A stretch of 64,000 bases of DNA from Trichoplax sp. H2 (GCA_003344405.1 NOWV01000154.1:62001-126000), one strand, 5' to 3'. Counted from the stretch's first letter, positions 13,501-27,269 are shown. The notes: generated by a model from the sequence alone, not told the origin. Made by a program: numbers and translations.

Positions 13501-16500
13501 TAAATCGTGTTATATATCTATTGCACGGAGTAGCAGCGTTACACGTGCAGGTCGACTAGAATCAAGTAGTAATGGAAAGCGAGAATCTAAAACCATTTTC
13601 GATTTAATTCATCATTTATGTGGTAGACATGTGCCTGGTATTCCAATTAATTCTCCTCTACCATCTAATTTAATGGATAAAGCAGCACATCTACATTGGC
13701 AATATTCGACCCTTTTGACGTTTTTAAGAACACAAGGTGGTATGGTTGGCTCAATTCGAGCCGAATATTTGTTGGAACCCCAATGTTATGAGAGTTGGAT
13801 CAAACAAACTGGCCAATATTCTTACAATTTAGAGCAGTTTAAGCGAATTTCGATACGTTCTTGGACGCACATTTTACTACAATTGCATAAAGTTTTCATC
13901 TTAAATCGTGTCACGCAACGCCGATATAAAAAGATTGCATTAATTGACGGTACTAAACGATTGGACGCTATTAACCCAGATCCTTTAGCAAGCAATATCT
14001 ACAATATGTCGGAACGTATCCTATTGGATTGGTTAAATTATCATTTCGAAAAGCAAAGACATGAAATTTGGCCAGATCAAACTCCTGCAGCAAGATGGGT
14101 TGTCAATTTTAGTGATGATTTAATGGATGGACTAGTTTTAGCTTGTGTTTTAGGTGCTTACGCGCCATTTTTAAATGTTACTTACATAAAAATGTTATAC
14201 ACTAATCCCAATAATACACAGCAATGCTTACACAATGCGATCCATGTTATTAACGCAATTCAAAGCCTTGGTCTCGAATATGATGTCCAAGCCAGCGACA
14301 TTATGAATCCCAATCCAGTTTCATTACTGATGTTAACTACTTTCCTATTTGATCGATTACCTCATTATCAATCAAAGAGTACCATAGAATTTCAAGGAGC
14401 TTTGCATAGCACGATTCTTAGGCAAATCCGCTTGCAAAACCCTAGCACTAAGCCATTACATTACAGCATTAATATTGTTGGTCAGGATGCTCAAGATTTT
14501 TCAGTTCATTCTAATCATATCCAAATTGCCCCACATAAAAAGGTCGATCTAGAAGTAGCCTTTAAGAGTCGATTTCTACGCGCTGCTCAAGCAAGTCTAG
14601 TCTTGGTTGGACGACGTTTGGGTAGTTCACAAGCATCAACATTAGTCTTTAAGATGAATGCGGTAATTGATATCATTAAACCGATAAACACCTTGTCGAC
14701 GGAATCTCCCTGCTTTGAAGTTAAGCCTCTAACTTTAACTATCAGCAACCCATTCGATAAAGGAGCTTTATTTCGTCTAATGCTAATTGAATCTTGCGAT
14801 CAAGCGGGACAATCACATCATTCTCGTTTAATGACTGATCGGGTAGATACAAGTCCAGCAGAATTAAAATCGTCTAAACATGAACAGCTGCAAGCCTTCT
14901 GGTCTAATAGCAAACAAATTTACCTTAACCCCAACGAATCAACAACAATCGAAATAGAATTCTTACCTTTCCATCTAGGTCTTCATACTTGTTCCGTTTT
15001 ACTTGCGAATAACGTTGTTGGCGAATTTTTATATTTAATCCGAACTATGGCGACTTTACCTTTACCTTCTGTCGTACCATTTGTTAGCATACCTGGAAGT
15101 GTCCGTATAAGTAGTGCAGCGGCTGCAGGGCGCGGTCAAGGCTTATTTGGTGGGGATCCTACTATTATTTATTGGAGATGTAACGCAGATCAAAAACTAA
15201 ATGAAGTTATTAAGCTGCCTATAGTTAATACAGTGCGTGAGCAAGCACTAGCTATTGCTGCTAAACAGCAAATGTCTCAGGATGAAATAGAGAGGCGCAA
15301 ATTAACAAAAACTCTACGGAGCTGTACAGTTTTAGCAGGTGTAGCCGCCATGAAGCTTAAAAATGCTCCAGCAGGATATGAGGAATTACCGGAAAGTGAA
15401 TATCAGGTTCGAGTCAGTTCAAAGTACTTCTCAACTCCTACTACTATTCCTATTTTGGCCCAATCTTCGCCTCATGATAAAAGTAAGTCTCAAGTACTTA
15501 CCTAAGAAAACTTTTTCGTTGATCTCTATGCGCCAGATATATAAGCATAGATGATAAAATTAGTGATAGTTAAAATTGAAATTTATACGTAAGACTATAA
15601 ACATACTTCTACCTGGATTATATTTACATTCATAAATGAATACATATCTCTTAATCTCACCATCGATTAAGAAATGTCCTTCATAACTGAAGCTTATCAT
15701 AAGAAAGTATGAGTAGAGTATATTTGGCAGTTGCAAATATGTGAATTCTTTAGACCAATTCTACCTTGATTAGCAATTAGTATGACTAATGGTACAGCGT
15801 TGCTTATTTAATTAAAATAGATAAATTAAGCGTGCCTATCAAGTTCGAGCCTCATGGTGCTGGCCACTACCCTTGCCAAGTAATCTTACTCTCCAAGTAT
15901 GATATTCGAGTCTTAAAAGTTGAGTGTACCGTAACCGCTACGGTTGCAGCTGCGGATCTGGAATTTCACAGCCCAGCATATCAATCAATTAAACAGGAGA
16001 TTCCTATTGTAAGTTATAAATACCAAACATTACTATTAAATTGTTATTTTCGAATATAACGCACTATTATTTAAAATAATGATGTTTGTACTAATCGATA
16101 CTGTTAACAACTATTTTCCACAGGCAAATTATACAATCGAGGATTGGTATCTCGAAGCAAAATTATCTGGAGAAGGTTTCGTTGGACCTTCTCATTTAGT
16201 AGCTAAATCATTCATGACAACCTATTTTCCAGTATATTTCAGGCCAACTCATGAATATACTACTACGGTATGAATAACACATTATATTATATACAAAATT
16301 CGCTATATTTATTTTCATTTTAATTTTATTGGCTAATTTCCGTTAAATTTTGACTCAATATAGGGCCGATTGGTTTTAAGCAATCAAAAAGATGGCAATA
16401 CTCATATCTTCAATCTGAAAGGATTTGGTGAAAAACCTCTTGCTTTGGACGAGATCGTCTTAAAATGTCAAGCTAGGAAAAGGTAATATCCTTATTTAAT

Positions 16501-19500
16501 TATAGCACTGCATTAGTAAAGCTAAGATAATTATGATTATTACTTGTTTTACGTCTAAATTATTTGTTTTTGATGATATGGTACTAGTCTAACGCATGTG
16601 ATACGCATCCCCAACGTTTCAAGGAAATGGGTAACATTCAAGGTATAGGAGTCTGAAATAGTATATTTACATTATTATTCGATAACTTTAGAAGGAAGAT
16701 TATGTCAAACAATTATCTATGCAGGTTGTTACCGACATAGCTTGTGTAACTGGACCAGGTAAAGTTTCTGTTGGTCCTGGTAAAGATGCTGATTACGAAT
16801 TCATTGTCACTCCGTTGCGTCGAGGACAGCATAAAGGGATAATATCTTTCATCGCTGAAGAATCAGAAATATTTCCAATGTAAGTTAATTAATTCTAATT
16901 ACGCTATATTCACAGGTTAAATAGAATCACTATCGCAATATAAAATTGTTCGAATGAATTAACGATGCGTGTAATTTAAATAATGAAGTTTGTTGAATTT
17001 ACTTCATAAGGATTAAGGGCAATAAAACTCTTTCAATTTCTTAGGGGTAAAGCTTATGCAATAGACCAACAAGAATCTAATGAAAATAGTGATGAAAACA
17101 GCGACATGGGCAGTGAAAATCATGGATTATCATCTTATAATGATGAAACCAAATTAGCATACCTACCAAATAAAGCAGATGATCTAGCATTAAATACACT
17201 AATGGATATGCCCATTGGTAGTCATAAAGTATGGTATGCCGTAGAAATTAACGCTGATCCCCCGCCACCAGAAAAAGTTTTTGACGTTTCTTGTGCTGTA
17301 CAAAGTTCCTGCGCGATAGAAATTGGAATTGCAAACCCTACCGATAGCGACATCAATTTTCAAGTCCAAATCCTTCATTCACAGTGTTTAAGTGCTGCCG
17401 ATAATTTGCGCCTTCAATCAAATGAATCAACTAAATTTCGAGTCATATACTCACCAACCATAATTGGAACGTTCAGTGCAAGGTAATAGAGCTACAGTTT
17501 ATAAACTTAACAATGACGATTTTAAGTAAGATTTTTATATAACCCGCTCAAAGTCATTATCGGTATCTATATTAATAAATTAATTGGGTATCAATGCGTT
17601 TTATAGCATTCTATTCCAGAATGAAATTATAGGAGAATTTTGGTATGAATTGAAATTGAATGCATTGCCTCCTGAGCCGACGCAATTGCAAGATATGAAA
17701 TGTGAACTTGGAAAGTAAGAATTAGTAACCATTTTAATTTTAATTTCTATTGATCGAAAAATAATCTGTCAGCAAGTTGTGCTATCTTAATTGTCTTTAT
17801 ATATACTTGGAAATACCCGTATTTAGGTCTTGCAAGCAAATGATACAACTGCAAAACCCAACCGATGAAATTTTACATCTTACTCCACAGTGCTCGAATA
17901 CTAGCTCTTTCCGCCTTGATATTCCTTTAAACGAGGAAGTATGATATAATTATCAATCTAATATTATTAATTAAAATGTTATAGATATCCTAATCAATAC
18001 ATTACAAATTTCAGTTTACTTTAGATGCTCAGTCTTCTATCGAAGTGCCATTAGAATTTGTACCTTCCATGCTTGGCTTATGTAATCAGATGGCCGTCAT
18101 CAATTTCAAGAGTACCGAGGTATGAGAGCGAAATAAGAAAAATTTGTACAATTATTTATCCATTTACACTTATTAGTAGCATGATATTTCAATGTAACAA
18201 TCTAGCCATCTGGGTATTGATAAAATTTGCGTTCATGAATTTTACAATTTGACAATTTAGATTGGTGACTGGAGATTTAGTGTTAAAGGCTATGGTTTAG
18301 TCCCATCTAAAGTCGATCCAGTTTATGTCAGTTCGTTACTTGGAGCTAGCGCTTCGCTAATTTTACCATTTCATAACCCATTTAATGAGCCACTGCGTGT
18401 TACTGTGGAGCTGATTGACAAAGATAATAGCAATAATCCTGCGGTACAACAGCCCGTATTTCGGTTGCTGTTGAAGCATACTCATAATATTACCTTACAA
18501 GCTAAAGGAACTCTGGAAATACCCTTTACCTTTGCACCTGAGAATATGACATTCTTTGAAACAACCTGCTGTATTAATGTTAAGAGGCAAGAAGATGTGC
18601 CATTTGTTGATGATGCAGGCAATCCGTTTGATCATTTACAGTGGCACATTCCAATATTTGGAATACCGGAATTAGTTACCGTTGATTCAAACGGTGCCGT
18701 TGTACATTGCCAATCACGCAGTCGCATAGAAGAGAGACTAGAGATTACCTTAAATAATCAAGCAGAAACAGCAACTGAAGAGAAAAACCATACTTTGTTG
18801 ACTAGAGCAATAACACCGTCACCTCAAGATTCATTTTTAATGGATGATGAGATCATGTTAAATGAAGACTTCGAATATAGGCTTGTTTATGCAGATGATG
18901 CTAATAAGACTTTAATTGAACAAGCTGTAGGTCTAAGTTTGATCCGAAAAATTATTAATTCTTCGACAAATTCAATCCGATTGGTATTTCATTTAATTTT
19001 TGCACCTTTCAAGCCATTCAAGTTCGTATTACTACGTTTACATCATTTCTTAATTTCGTTTATTTATCTTATGTCTTTCTAATCTAACGTTAAAATACTT
19101 TATTAACTATGATCGTACTCCAGCGCAACGGTCCAATTAGTGGTTACTGCTAAGAAACGTGGAGTTTGGAAATTTCCTTTAAAATTTCGAGCATCATCAC
19201 CACAAGTTGATGATACCATATCGATTGAATCTGTTGGATTAAATAAAGAATCTGTTATTACATTCCATTTGCATAGCCAAGAAAAGTAAGTTACAATGTT
19301 GGATATCCAAACAATTAACTGTAACCGAACAGAAATTACAATACGCTGATTATGATTATACACCTTAAATAACCAAATATAAAATTTACTACAGATTTCC
19401 AGTTCCATTTGAGGCGTATTTCGAGCATCGTTCTGATGCTGCTTTCACAGTATTTCCAAAGTATGGGGAACTATTGCCTTTAGGAACTCAAGGAACAGCG

Positions 19501-19870
19501 TTTACAATTACCTATAAACCTTCCACTTACGGCAGAACACATCGTGCTAAATTAATTGTTCAGGTTTGCTTATCTTTTATAATAATTTTTTGTTAAGCAT
19601 GTAGATGTTTAAAATGTAGTTATATTTCGCTATATTTCTATTCCATTATAGACGAAGAATATGCAATGGACTTATGCAGTTAAAGGCTTACCCAAAGACT
19701 ATATCCCTCCTTCAGGCCATAGCACTGTCCATGCAACTAGTCATTCACTTATCCATAGAAGGCGTAATTTCGTACAGGAAAATCTAAAATTAACTACTGC
19801 TGGAGTCTCATCACCAATTAAAGGAGGGCCACTATTGCAGTCTAAACTTAATTTGATGAAATCGTTATAG
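4599..19870 (+). CDS. CFAP47: CFAP47 homologue, cilia and flagella associated protein 47
   Basis: Thirty-nine exons join in frame to 3,062 residues, close to human CFAP47 (about 3,190). Exons: 4599-4754, 4884-5038, 5239-5446, 5574-5620, 5845-6073, 6296-6599, 6753-7266, 7437-7589, 7785-7881, 8157-8256, 8527-8630, 8743-8858, 8991-9124, 9208-9321, 9389-9519, 9625-9747, 9878-9961, 10678-10803, 10966-11034, 11147-11228, 11455-11552, 11711-11980, 12149-12323, 12438-12633, 12706-12927, 13069-15482, 15821-16008, 16124-16267, 16364-16482, 16588-16642, 16692-16879, 17045-17482, 17607-17714, 17827-17938, 18015-18119, 18261-19021, 19124-19285, 19395-19563, 19652-19870. The protein is a chain of MSP/ASH-type immunoglobulin-like domains with one calponin-homology domain, as expected for a central-apparatus/axoneme protein. 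The start ATG at 4599 begins an ASH-like strand (SVIAGIKIFPSVVQF). The least certain junction is the donor after 7881 (GTTAAA). Identity rests on domain order and length. Confidence 0.88.
9520..9624 (+). other. CFAP47: CFAP47 intron with GC-AG splice sites
   Basis: The exon 9389-9519 ends in GAG and is followed by GCAAGT, not GT. The reading frame runs to a stop shortly after if the intron is not removed. The next exon starts after TTGCAG at 9625 in the matching phase 0. GC-AG introns are a known minor class with otherwise strong donors, as here. Confidence 0.7.
13069..15482 (+). CDS. CFAP47: CFAP47 large central exon with CH domain
   Basis: This 2,414-bp exon is far larger than its neighbours (mostly 50-300 bp). 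It opens with the tail of an Ig-like domain, then an acidic linker (DDEDEDEIDRRDRH), then a helical region, then a calponin-homology fold at about protein residues 1645-1770: ILLDWLNYHFEKQ, FSDDLMDGLVLACVLGAY and MLTTFLFDRLPHY mark its first, middle and last helices. More MSP-like sequence follows. CH domains bind actin or microtubules; in CFAP47 the role is probably axonemal (inference). The exon starts in phase 2 after TTTAG and ends in phase 1 at GTAAGT. Confidence 0.85.
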
Positions 19871-20771
19871 TTATCCTAAGTAATATTACGTCAGTTAAAC
19901 TAAGATGTAGTTTGAATTATTGTATATATATACTAGCAAGATGCATTTGTATCAAAATTATGACCTTAAAATAGTACTATTGTAGCAGTAAACATAAACT
20001 AAGAACCTTTTGATAGATAAACATGTTTATTCTACTGATAAAAAGTACAATAAGCTTGACTTGGATAAATAGTAGAAATATAATGTAACATTGAATAATA
20101 TGGAATCTGTGTATATCTGTTAAAAATCTTATGATAGGAGATTATTATAAGCAATTTTCATAATCTAACCTTCATTTTAATATCTTTTACTTCTTCTTTG
20201 ACTTTTGTGCGTTGCATGATATCAACGAGATATCAATAAATGCATATTTAATGCGTAAAGTATGCGCAGTTACTTTACTTGGGTGAGGTATAGTTATTGA
20301 ACACAGACAATGAATAATTGTAGGCGGGTCGGACAAATGAATGATAGAGAATATCTATTCCCATCTAGTTACATTTGCAGCAACGTTCATAATGTAGCCT
20401 GCTACCAGTTCCATATTTTGCTTTGGATTTTACACTGCGGATATACAGAATGTACCCCACAGTTTATCTTCACAAAGTTACCGATCGTACCCAGTATTTT
20501 TGACATACTACTGTACAGTGTACAGTAGTTCCATGACTGTAACTAGTTCAAATATCAGATACTAGATAAACAATAAATGATACAGCTAAAATACTGTACA
20601 TACTATGATTAAAAATTGCAGATGTGAGTCATTAAGAAAGATTCGAAAGATTCTCTAGGTGAGGAATTCCTAACTATATTCAATTCTAGAAGCCTACTGT
20701 ACAAGTGTACATACTGCGGTGCTTAGTCTAATCCAGTATCAATATTTGGCACTAATTAGTCCATTATAAGT
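19871..20771. other. intergenic, no gene seen
   Basis: Downstream of the CFAP47 stop. A palindromic ACTGTACAGTGTACAGT stretch lies near 20510. The open frames here have no recognisable domain. Confidence 0.5.
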
Positions 20772-21473
20772 TTGTTATGCTATATTTGCGTATATTTGGA
20801 AGCCATAAATTGCGGGTATGTACTCTACTACTATCACGTAGCTGATATTATTGAGCGCAAATTAATGGTCCTAAACCTATCAAATTTATTCTTAAAACAG
20901 ATACTGTAACAGTCGAAATACAACCCATAAAAGATTGCTGCTTTGGTGTGAAAGTTGCCATTAATTGACGACTGAAGGGAATTTTTCATGCATCAATGTT
21001 ACAAGCGGGTAATTTAATTATACATGCACATTAATTACAAGCTTAACCAGCACACCATCCTATGAGAATGAGATTTCCAATAATATTAGCTGATTTTTAC
21101 ACTCAGTATATGCTCATATCTGTGTTATTTAAATCGTGACATATCGCTCGCTTTTAAGAGTTAAACTTTGAATTTTTAAAGTAGCGTATATTATATAATT
21201 GTTGTAAATGCAGCAATCACATAATTTGATAGATAAGTAATAAAGTAAGATAGAAAACTACATAGCCTTTGAAGAAGCTTATGTATATCGTCAGATAATT
21301 GGTTATTAATATCCAACTTAATAGCTATTGCCAATGTAACATAGCAGGTTACTAGAGTAATATCAAAAACGTTCTTTAATAATTGACTAAGTTGCATTTT
21401 TTGTATTATTTCGTGGCCTCCATAAAATCATCAAGACTACACTCTTATTAGTATGCTAGCAGGTCCCTCGCCC
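20772..21473. repeat. left copy of a segment duplicated across the assembly gap
   Basis: This 702-bp segment, from TTGTTATGCTATATTTGCG to the sequence ending GGTCCCTCGCCC, reappears almost base for base at 21494-22106, directly after the run of N. The left copy contains about 90 extra bases (roughly 20971-21060), beginning after GACGACT, that the right copy lacks. Single-base differences are scattered elsewhere. Confidence 0.9.
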
Positions 21474-21493
21474 NNNNNNNNNNNNNNNNNNNN
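21474..21493. other. assembly gap (20 N)
   Basis: Exactly 20 N bases. The flanks are two copies of the same sequence, so the gap may be an assembly join of two haplotypes rather than missing unique DNA. Confidence 0.99.
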
Positions 21494-22106
21494 TTGTTAT
21501 GCTATATTTGCGTATATTTGGAAGCCACAAATTGCGGGTATGCACTCTACTGCTATCACGTAGCTGATATTATTGAGCGCAATTAATGGTCTTAAACCTA
21601 TCAAATTTATTCTTAAAACAAATACTGTAACAGTCGAAATACAACCCATAAAAGATTGCTGCTTTGGTGTGAAAGTTGCCATTAATTGACGACTATGAGA
21701 ATGAGATTTCCAATAATATTAGCTGATTTTTACACTCAGTATATGCTCATATCTGTGTTATTTAAATCGTGACATATCGCTCGCTTTTAAGAGTTAAACT
21801 TTGAATTTTTAAAGTAGCGTATATTATATAATTGTTGTAAATGCAGCAATCACATAATTTGATAGATAAGTAATAAAGTAAGATAGAAAACTACATAGCC
21901 TTTGAAGAAGCTTTTGTATATCGTCAGATAATTGGTTATTTATATCCAATTTAATAGCTATTGCCAATGTAACATAGCAGGTTACTAGAGTAATATCAAA
22001 AACATTCTTTAATAATGGACTAAGTTGCATTTTTTGTATTATTTCGTGGCCTCCATAAAATCATCAAGACGTCACTCTTATTAGTATGCTAGCAGGTCCC
22101 TCGCCC
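21494..22106. repeat. right copy of the gap-flanking duplication
   Basis: A 613-bp near-identical copy of 20772-21473, with one deletion of about 90 bases and a few substitutions. Both copies end at the same CCTCGCCC sequence; unique DNA follows. Confidence 0.9.
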
Positions 22107-23618
22107 GTTATACTTCGCGTACTTTACCATACATATACAGTACATGTGTTCTTACTTTACTATTTTAACTCTAACTCAACGTAAGCAACATCAGAGCATT
22201 GCTAGCCCTTACATAGCAATGTCAATATCACCTTTTCTGTTCGAAGAGACTGAAAATAATCAATTTACTTTAAATAACGGAAATTCATTTTCTATACCAA
22301 AAATAACGTAATCTATGAATGATGTAACAATTATGCAATGGCCGAAAGTGATACGGTAACGACCATATTTAACACAACCATGTGAAATATCTTCATTATG
22401 GTATTGTTCGCTATGCTATATTTAACTTATTTGTCAATAACAATGTAATGCCGATTGTTTTTCTATTTTATTAACGTGTTTAAATTCCGGATATCTTCAC
22501 TTCAATTTCCCCATCAACTTCAGCATCTGTTATGTGTAAAGCCAGAACATAAATAACAAGCCATAGAATGATGATGGTGACTATAGCTTACTTTATCGTG
22601 ATTCTAAGATGTTAAAATTAAATGATATTAATAACCCTGTTTTCGGCAAAAGAAAGGATTCAATAAGGAGATTCTATTTTGAGCGATTTTAAGTATGTTG
22701 ATAAAGAAAGCGAGTTCATATAACGGTTTAGTTTAAGGACAATTTTACTAAGCACTTGCTTGGATTGACTGTGGTATCATTTCAATGCTTAAGATAGAAA
22801 GTAAACTTTGATGAAAAATGTAATACAGTGTTCATTCTTACATTAGTGCCTATTTAAAAATGATATACCGCTAGTACTAAACAATTATTGTCCCTATATC
22901 TTTCAATTAAGCGCACAAAAATTGAAAAACACCCACGCTTTACGGTAATTGCAAAATAAAGTTCTATTCCGGCGATATGTACAGATTAATTTACTACGAT
23001 AGGTATTTAGATCCACCCTTTCGGAAAAGAACTAAAGCGAGCGCTATTCATATTCAATACCCCACGCATTTGGCTTGACTTCCGCCGAGAATGAATTGTT
23101 GATCTATAGGATATTAGCCAACAATGAACCGCGAATACTATCAGTTAACTGATTGAGTAATACTGTAGTCTAATTCACTAACCTATAATACGTAGAGATC
23201 AATCATTTTTCATCTGTCGTAAACAATTTGAAGAGCTCTCGCAGTTAAAATGGGGTATAATTTATCTATCACACCATTTCATTTGTAACTACCAACTACC
23301 GGTAGGCGGTAACAAAAAAGCCTTCGACAAATTGAGAGGACTATTCCATGAATATTTATTTACTTTCCAACATACAATCTGTGGAGTATGAATATTATAC
23401 GGTCCTCTTCAGTTTAAATGTGTATTCGACTAAGTGCCACAGCTAGAAAGCTTCTGTTTTTATTCAAGTTGCTAGCAAACAATATTTAGACGGCTCAACT
23501 TGAATTAGTTCAGAGTTTTTCTATCTAACCGAGAGATATATTTGCAATATTGTTATAGTATTTGCTCTTAGAATAATTTAAATTGATTATGTAATATATT
23601 AAGGCTATACCATTACGA
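22107..23618. other. intergenic, no gene seen
   Basis: AT-rich, without coding-like frames or recognisable RNA genes. Confidence 0.45.
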
Positions 23619-23632
23619 AGCTTCTTTTTAGG

Positions 23633-23806
23633 ATGCACGGTTATAAACTCTTGCTATTGAGAGATATTTTCAGACTGTCTTATATTTACTATACCGATTC
23701 TGTGGATGATGGAGCACATGAAAACATCGACAACAATATACGATTGAAGAAAATTGCGAAAGATTTGCAAAGAATTGGCGATGACTATTATGTTATTAAC
23801 TATTCG
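23633..23806 (+). CDS. putative exon with BH3-like motif
   Basis: An open frame follows a good acceptor (TTCTTTTTAG) and can end at a GTAATT donor near 23807. It encodes an acidic stretch and then IRLKKIAKDLQRIGDDYY. The spacing I-x3-L-x2-I-G-D-D-Y fits the BH3 signature of Bcl-2 family proteins, most like Bax/Bak BH3 helices. I searched by eye on the same strand for the NWGR box of BH1 and did not find it, so the remaining exons, if any, are unplaced. It could be a Bcl-2-like gene exon, a BH3-only gene, a relic or chance. Confidence 0.35.
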
Positions 23807-23875
23807 ATGGTAATTCTAAAGGCTGTAAGAAGATACCTTGTAGCCTTATTTTTGGGTGAAAATCATCTATAAATT

Positions 23876-26800
23876 GTGATTAATAACGGTTTCATGACTG
23901 CGAACCTTACAATCATCTAATAAGGAAATATGATTTCTTAGTCTGCTATCAACACTGAATCATGCTAAAATCCTTTCATTTCAATCCTTTACTAACTAAA
24001 ATATTTGGTCATCAAAGTCAATTATCACTTATCATTTCATAATACATAACTGCTGTGCTGCACAGTATGGGCTTGGCACATAACAGTCGTTTCATCGTAT
24101 CAAAAAAGTTATCTTGACCCATATATCAATGTCATAGATAATAATTACTTCTACTTTGGTATAAGTGTACTCCTAACGTTTGTATTCTTCATAGAATATT
24201 TAATTTTATTGCAGAAGCAAACGTAATTTAGCGTGTATTAGAGTAAAATAACTAGGTATTTAAAAATAACACTCATCATCCAATAAATGCACTGTATTCA
24301 AATTTAGAGCATGGTAGATAATTTCAAATCTTATACGTTATTAGGATTGGTGTACCAGTATCACGTAATTCATAATTCATACTACACTCTTTGTATCATA
24401 CCATTTGGCTGAAATATTAATAAATTCATAATATAACCCAATAAACTCATCTCGTTCTCGATTCTAGGGAATATTATGATTTCTAACTAAGCCTTTATTC
24501 GATATTACAGCAATAAATTGATATATTATCAGATGATTTCTATAAATGCAAGTAAATTTGATTGATCGATTAAGGGTTAGAGAAATCATGTATCATCTAC
24601 TATATGATATTTATTTTACAATTTTGTAGGATGCCTTTACTGTGTATCATATGGATCTTCCACAGCTGTTTTATTATACATTAATAACTTTAACTAATAT
24701 GCTATTTGTATATCCTGTTCGAAATATCGTTCGATATTAACTTCGATATTATTATAAATCGTACAATATTGGCATGACAATTAATCAATTACCAACAAAT
24801 GCAGTTCTGGAAACATGTTTAGACATGTACAGGATAATGAAATGGAATTAGATTGCAACGATGACAAAAACAATTGTCAATTTCTCATATAGGAATAGTA
24901 AATGCATACATATTCGTAAGCCCACGTTATATTGAAAAAGTTAGTCTCATAAGGATATACTCTTTTTCAAACTACACCAATTGTTTTCAATTAATTAGCA
25001 AAAGAATTACGGATTGCATATTTGAAACTTTTCTTCTATTTCAGCATTCATTTATTAAAAGCAAGTATATAGATGATACAAAAACATGATAGTTAATATA
25101 TAATTAATGAATAAACGAGGCGATATCGAAATTTGATACGGTTGCAGTATTACTTATACTATATCCTAAAAAATATTTACGAAAGTTCTAGATTGCACCC
25201 ACTCTCATAACAATGAATTACGGCGTTTTACTTTCAAATATCTTTCATTTAATCTACGCAAAATGGTGAAGGAGCAGTGCTGCTTTTAACCATTTCAGTC
25301 GCCCTTAAATCGATCAACGGAGGATCCAATATACTTTCTAAACTAAATTTTATGCCGTTAGTATATAGTAAAAGACGTACAGGATATGTCTAGAAAACTG
25401 TATAATACGCGCATAGCATAATATAACTGACAAAATTGCGTCTTTATCGAAAAGCGTCAATCAAGGTACAATCTCAATGCACCAAACAATCAAATATCGA
25501 GTGCTAACTTATATTACGGTACTAAGAGCAGTCATAAAGTCCAGCAGTACGGTTTGGAATGCACATGATACACTTTTAGCCATACTATTGTATCATGGAC
25601 CACTAGAAATTTCTAGCAGTCGATATAAGCTGATGTAGCTGATGTGTACAGTAAACTGGAGTATCATAAATCCATGACTGTAAGTACTAGTGTTATTCAA
25701 CACTGTTAAATGCTTAGGATCCATAAAGATATGGTAAAAGAAAACCTAGGATCAATGGGAATTGCAACCATCAATTTTTTCTTTTGTTTCCTTTAATTAC
25801 AGTACGCTACTGTACCATTTCTATAAACCTTCGACATTATCCCGAATTTACATACAGCAAATACCCTGAAGTTCAGGCCTAAATTATTCAGAACGTTATC
25901 AAAACATAGTAATTATAGCAAAATTAATATGGTCGCTAAATTAATCAATGAGTAGAGTACAACGCCTTCAGTGATATGCTATCACATAATATTTGTGTCT
26001 GTATAGCATTGCATTAAGGCAATCGTTGAAACTTTTCTTTGTGACAATTTGCAGAAGCTATACTTTGGCTTTGTATCGTGCTTAGCAATCATTGAGTAAT
26101 AGCTTAGGAATCTCCTTATGGACGTTAGTAAGAATATAAACGATGATTTGCTCTACCTGACGTCTTAGATTAATTATATTTTATTCACTGAAATATCTTC
26201 AAATGACAGCACTTATAGTAGGTGGACCGTGTAATATCATTTGAGAAGCTAGGCTGGTAAAATGATAGACCAGTGGTGTTTTACCTTTTACCTACTACAT
26301 ACTGCATGTACATTTAATCTCTCAGTCTACACTGTAGTGAATGGTAAAAATGGCCTGAAATTCGTCCGTTTTGTGGACTAGACTAGAGCAGGGACTTGTC
26401 GAAATATTATGCAGCACTGTAATTGCAAATCGAATCATTTTTAGGTGGCCTAACCCTGTATTGGTATTTTATGAAACGTGGTGAAATGTTTTAGATTCAT
26501 TTTAATTATTTTAATTTAATTTATTTTTAATTTTATTTTTAATTATTTTTAACATGAATACATTAGAGGTCATGAATCCAAACAACACTGGACCAGACCT
26601 GCGGACACCTACTGTAATCGAGTGAGGCAGTATTAACTCATGAGCAAGTAAAATGTACAAAGTACCGTACTGTGTATGAGCCTACGGTATGATAATAACG
26701 TGTATCCGGTGTTGAGTTGTTTTACGGATTGCCAGGAAGGCTTCGTTTGGCTGGAGAGGATAAGCTTGATAATATAATTAATTAATAATCATCACAGGAC
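23876..26800. other. intergenic, no gene seen
   Basis: Only short, low-information frames. An AT-rich low-complexity run (TTTTAATTATTTTAATTTAA type) lies at about 26500-26560. Confidence 0.45.
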
Positions 26801-26801
26801 G

Positions 26802-27225
26802 GTATACAGTACAGTACAGTACAGAAATTGTAATTGGCAGAGACATTGTACAGTACGTATCATAACATTTTGTCACTTTCGGGCAATATTTTTCATTAAA
26901 AATACAGTAAAGCTATAAATGCTATGCAATGTAACAACTTTTAATCAATATTTACTTATTAAGATCACTGGTTGATTCTTTTTATTTAAAGGTGACAAAA
27001 TACTTTGACACACACTGTTCAGTATAGTACTCCGTATACTATACAGTACTGTAGTGTACAGTACTGTGGTCTGTAAATCCGTAATACTGTACAGTACGAT
27101 AAAAGGTCCTTTAAAAGGTCCACAAGGTCGAACTTTTTGTACATGCGCAATTCAGTCTTTCGGGATAGGGATTACCATCAATCATTCGGCAGTACAGTAC
27201 AGTAGAACAGTACAGTAATACTAGT
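26802..27225. repeat. GTAC/CAGTACAGTAC palindromic islands upstream of COX17
   Basis: Clusters of overlapping CAGTACAGTACAGTA and TACTGTACAGTA units at about 26802-26824, 27017-27100 and 27190-27215. The 12-mer TACTGTACAGTA is its own reverse complement. The same units form the dense array at 37.3-38.9 kb. Confidence 0.8.
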
Positions 27226-27269
27226 TGATCTATCGCTCTCTCTCATATTAGTAATATTGCTAATAAATT

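Noticed and set aside
21191-22030. Two nearly identical minus-strand ORFs of 68 residues
   Set aside because: They are the same spurious frame in the two copies of the gap-flanking duplication.
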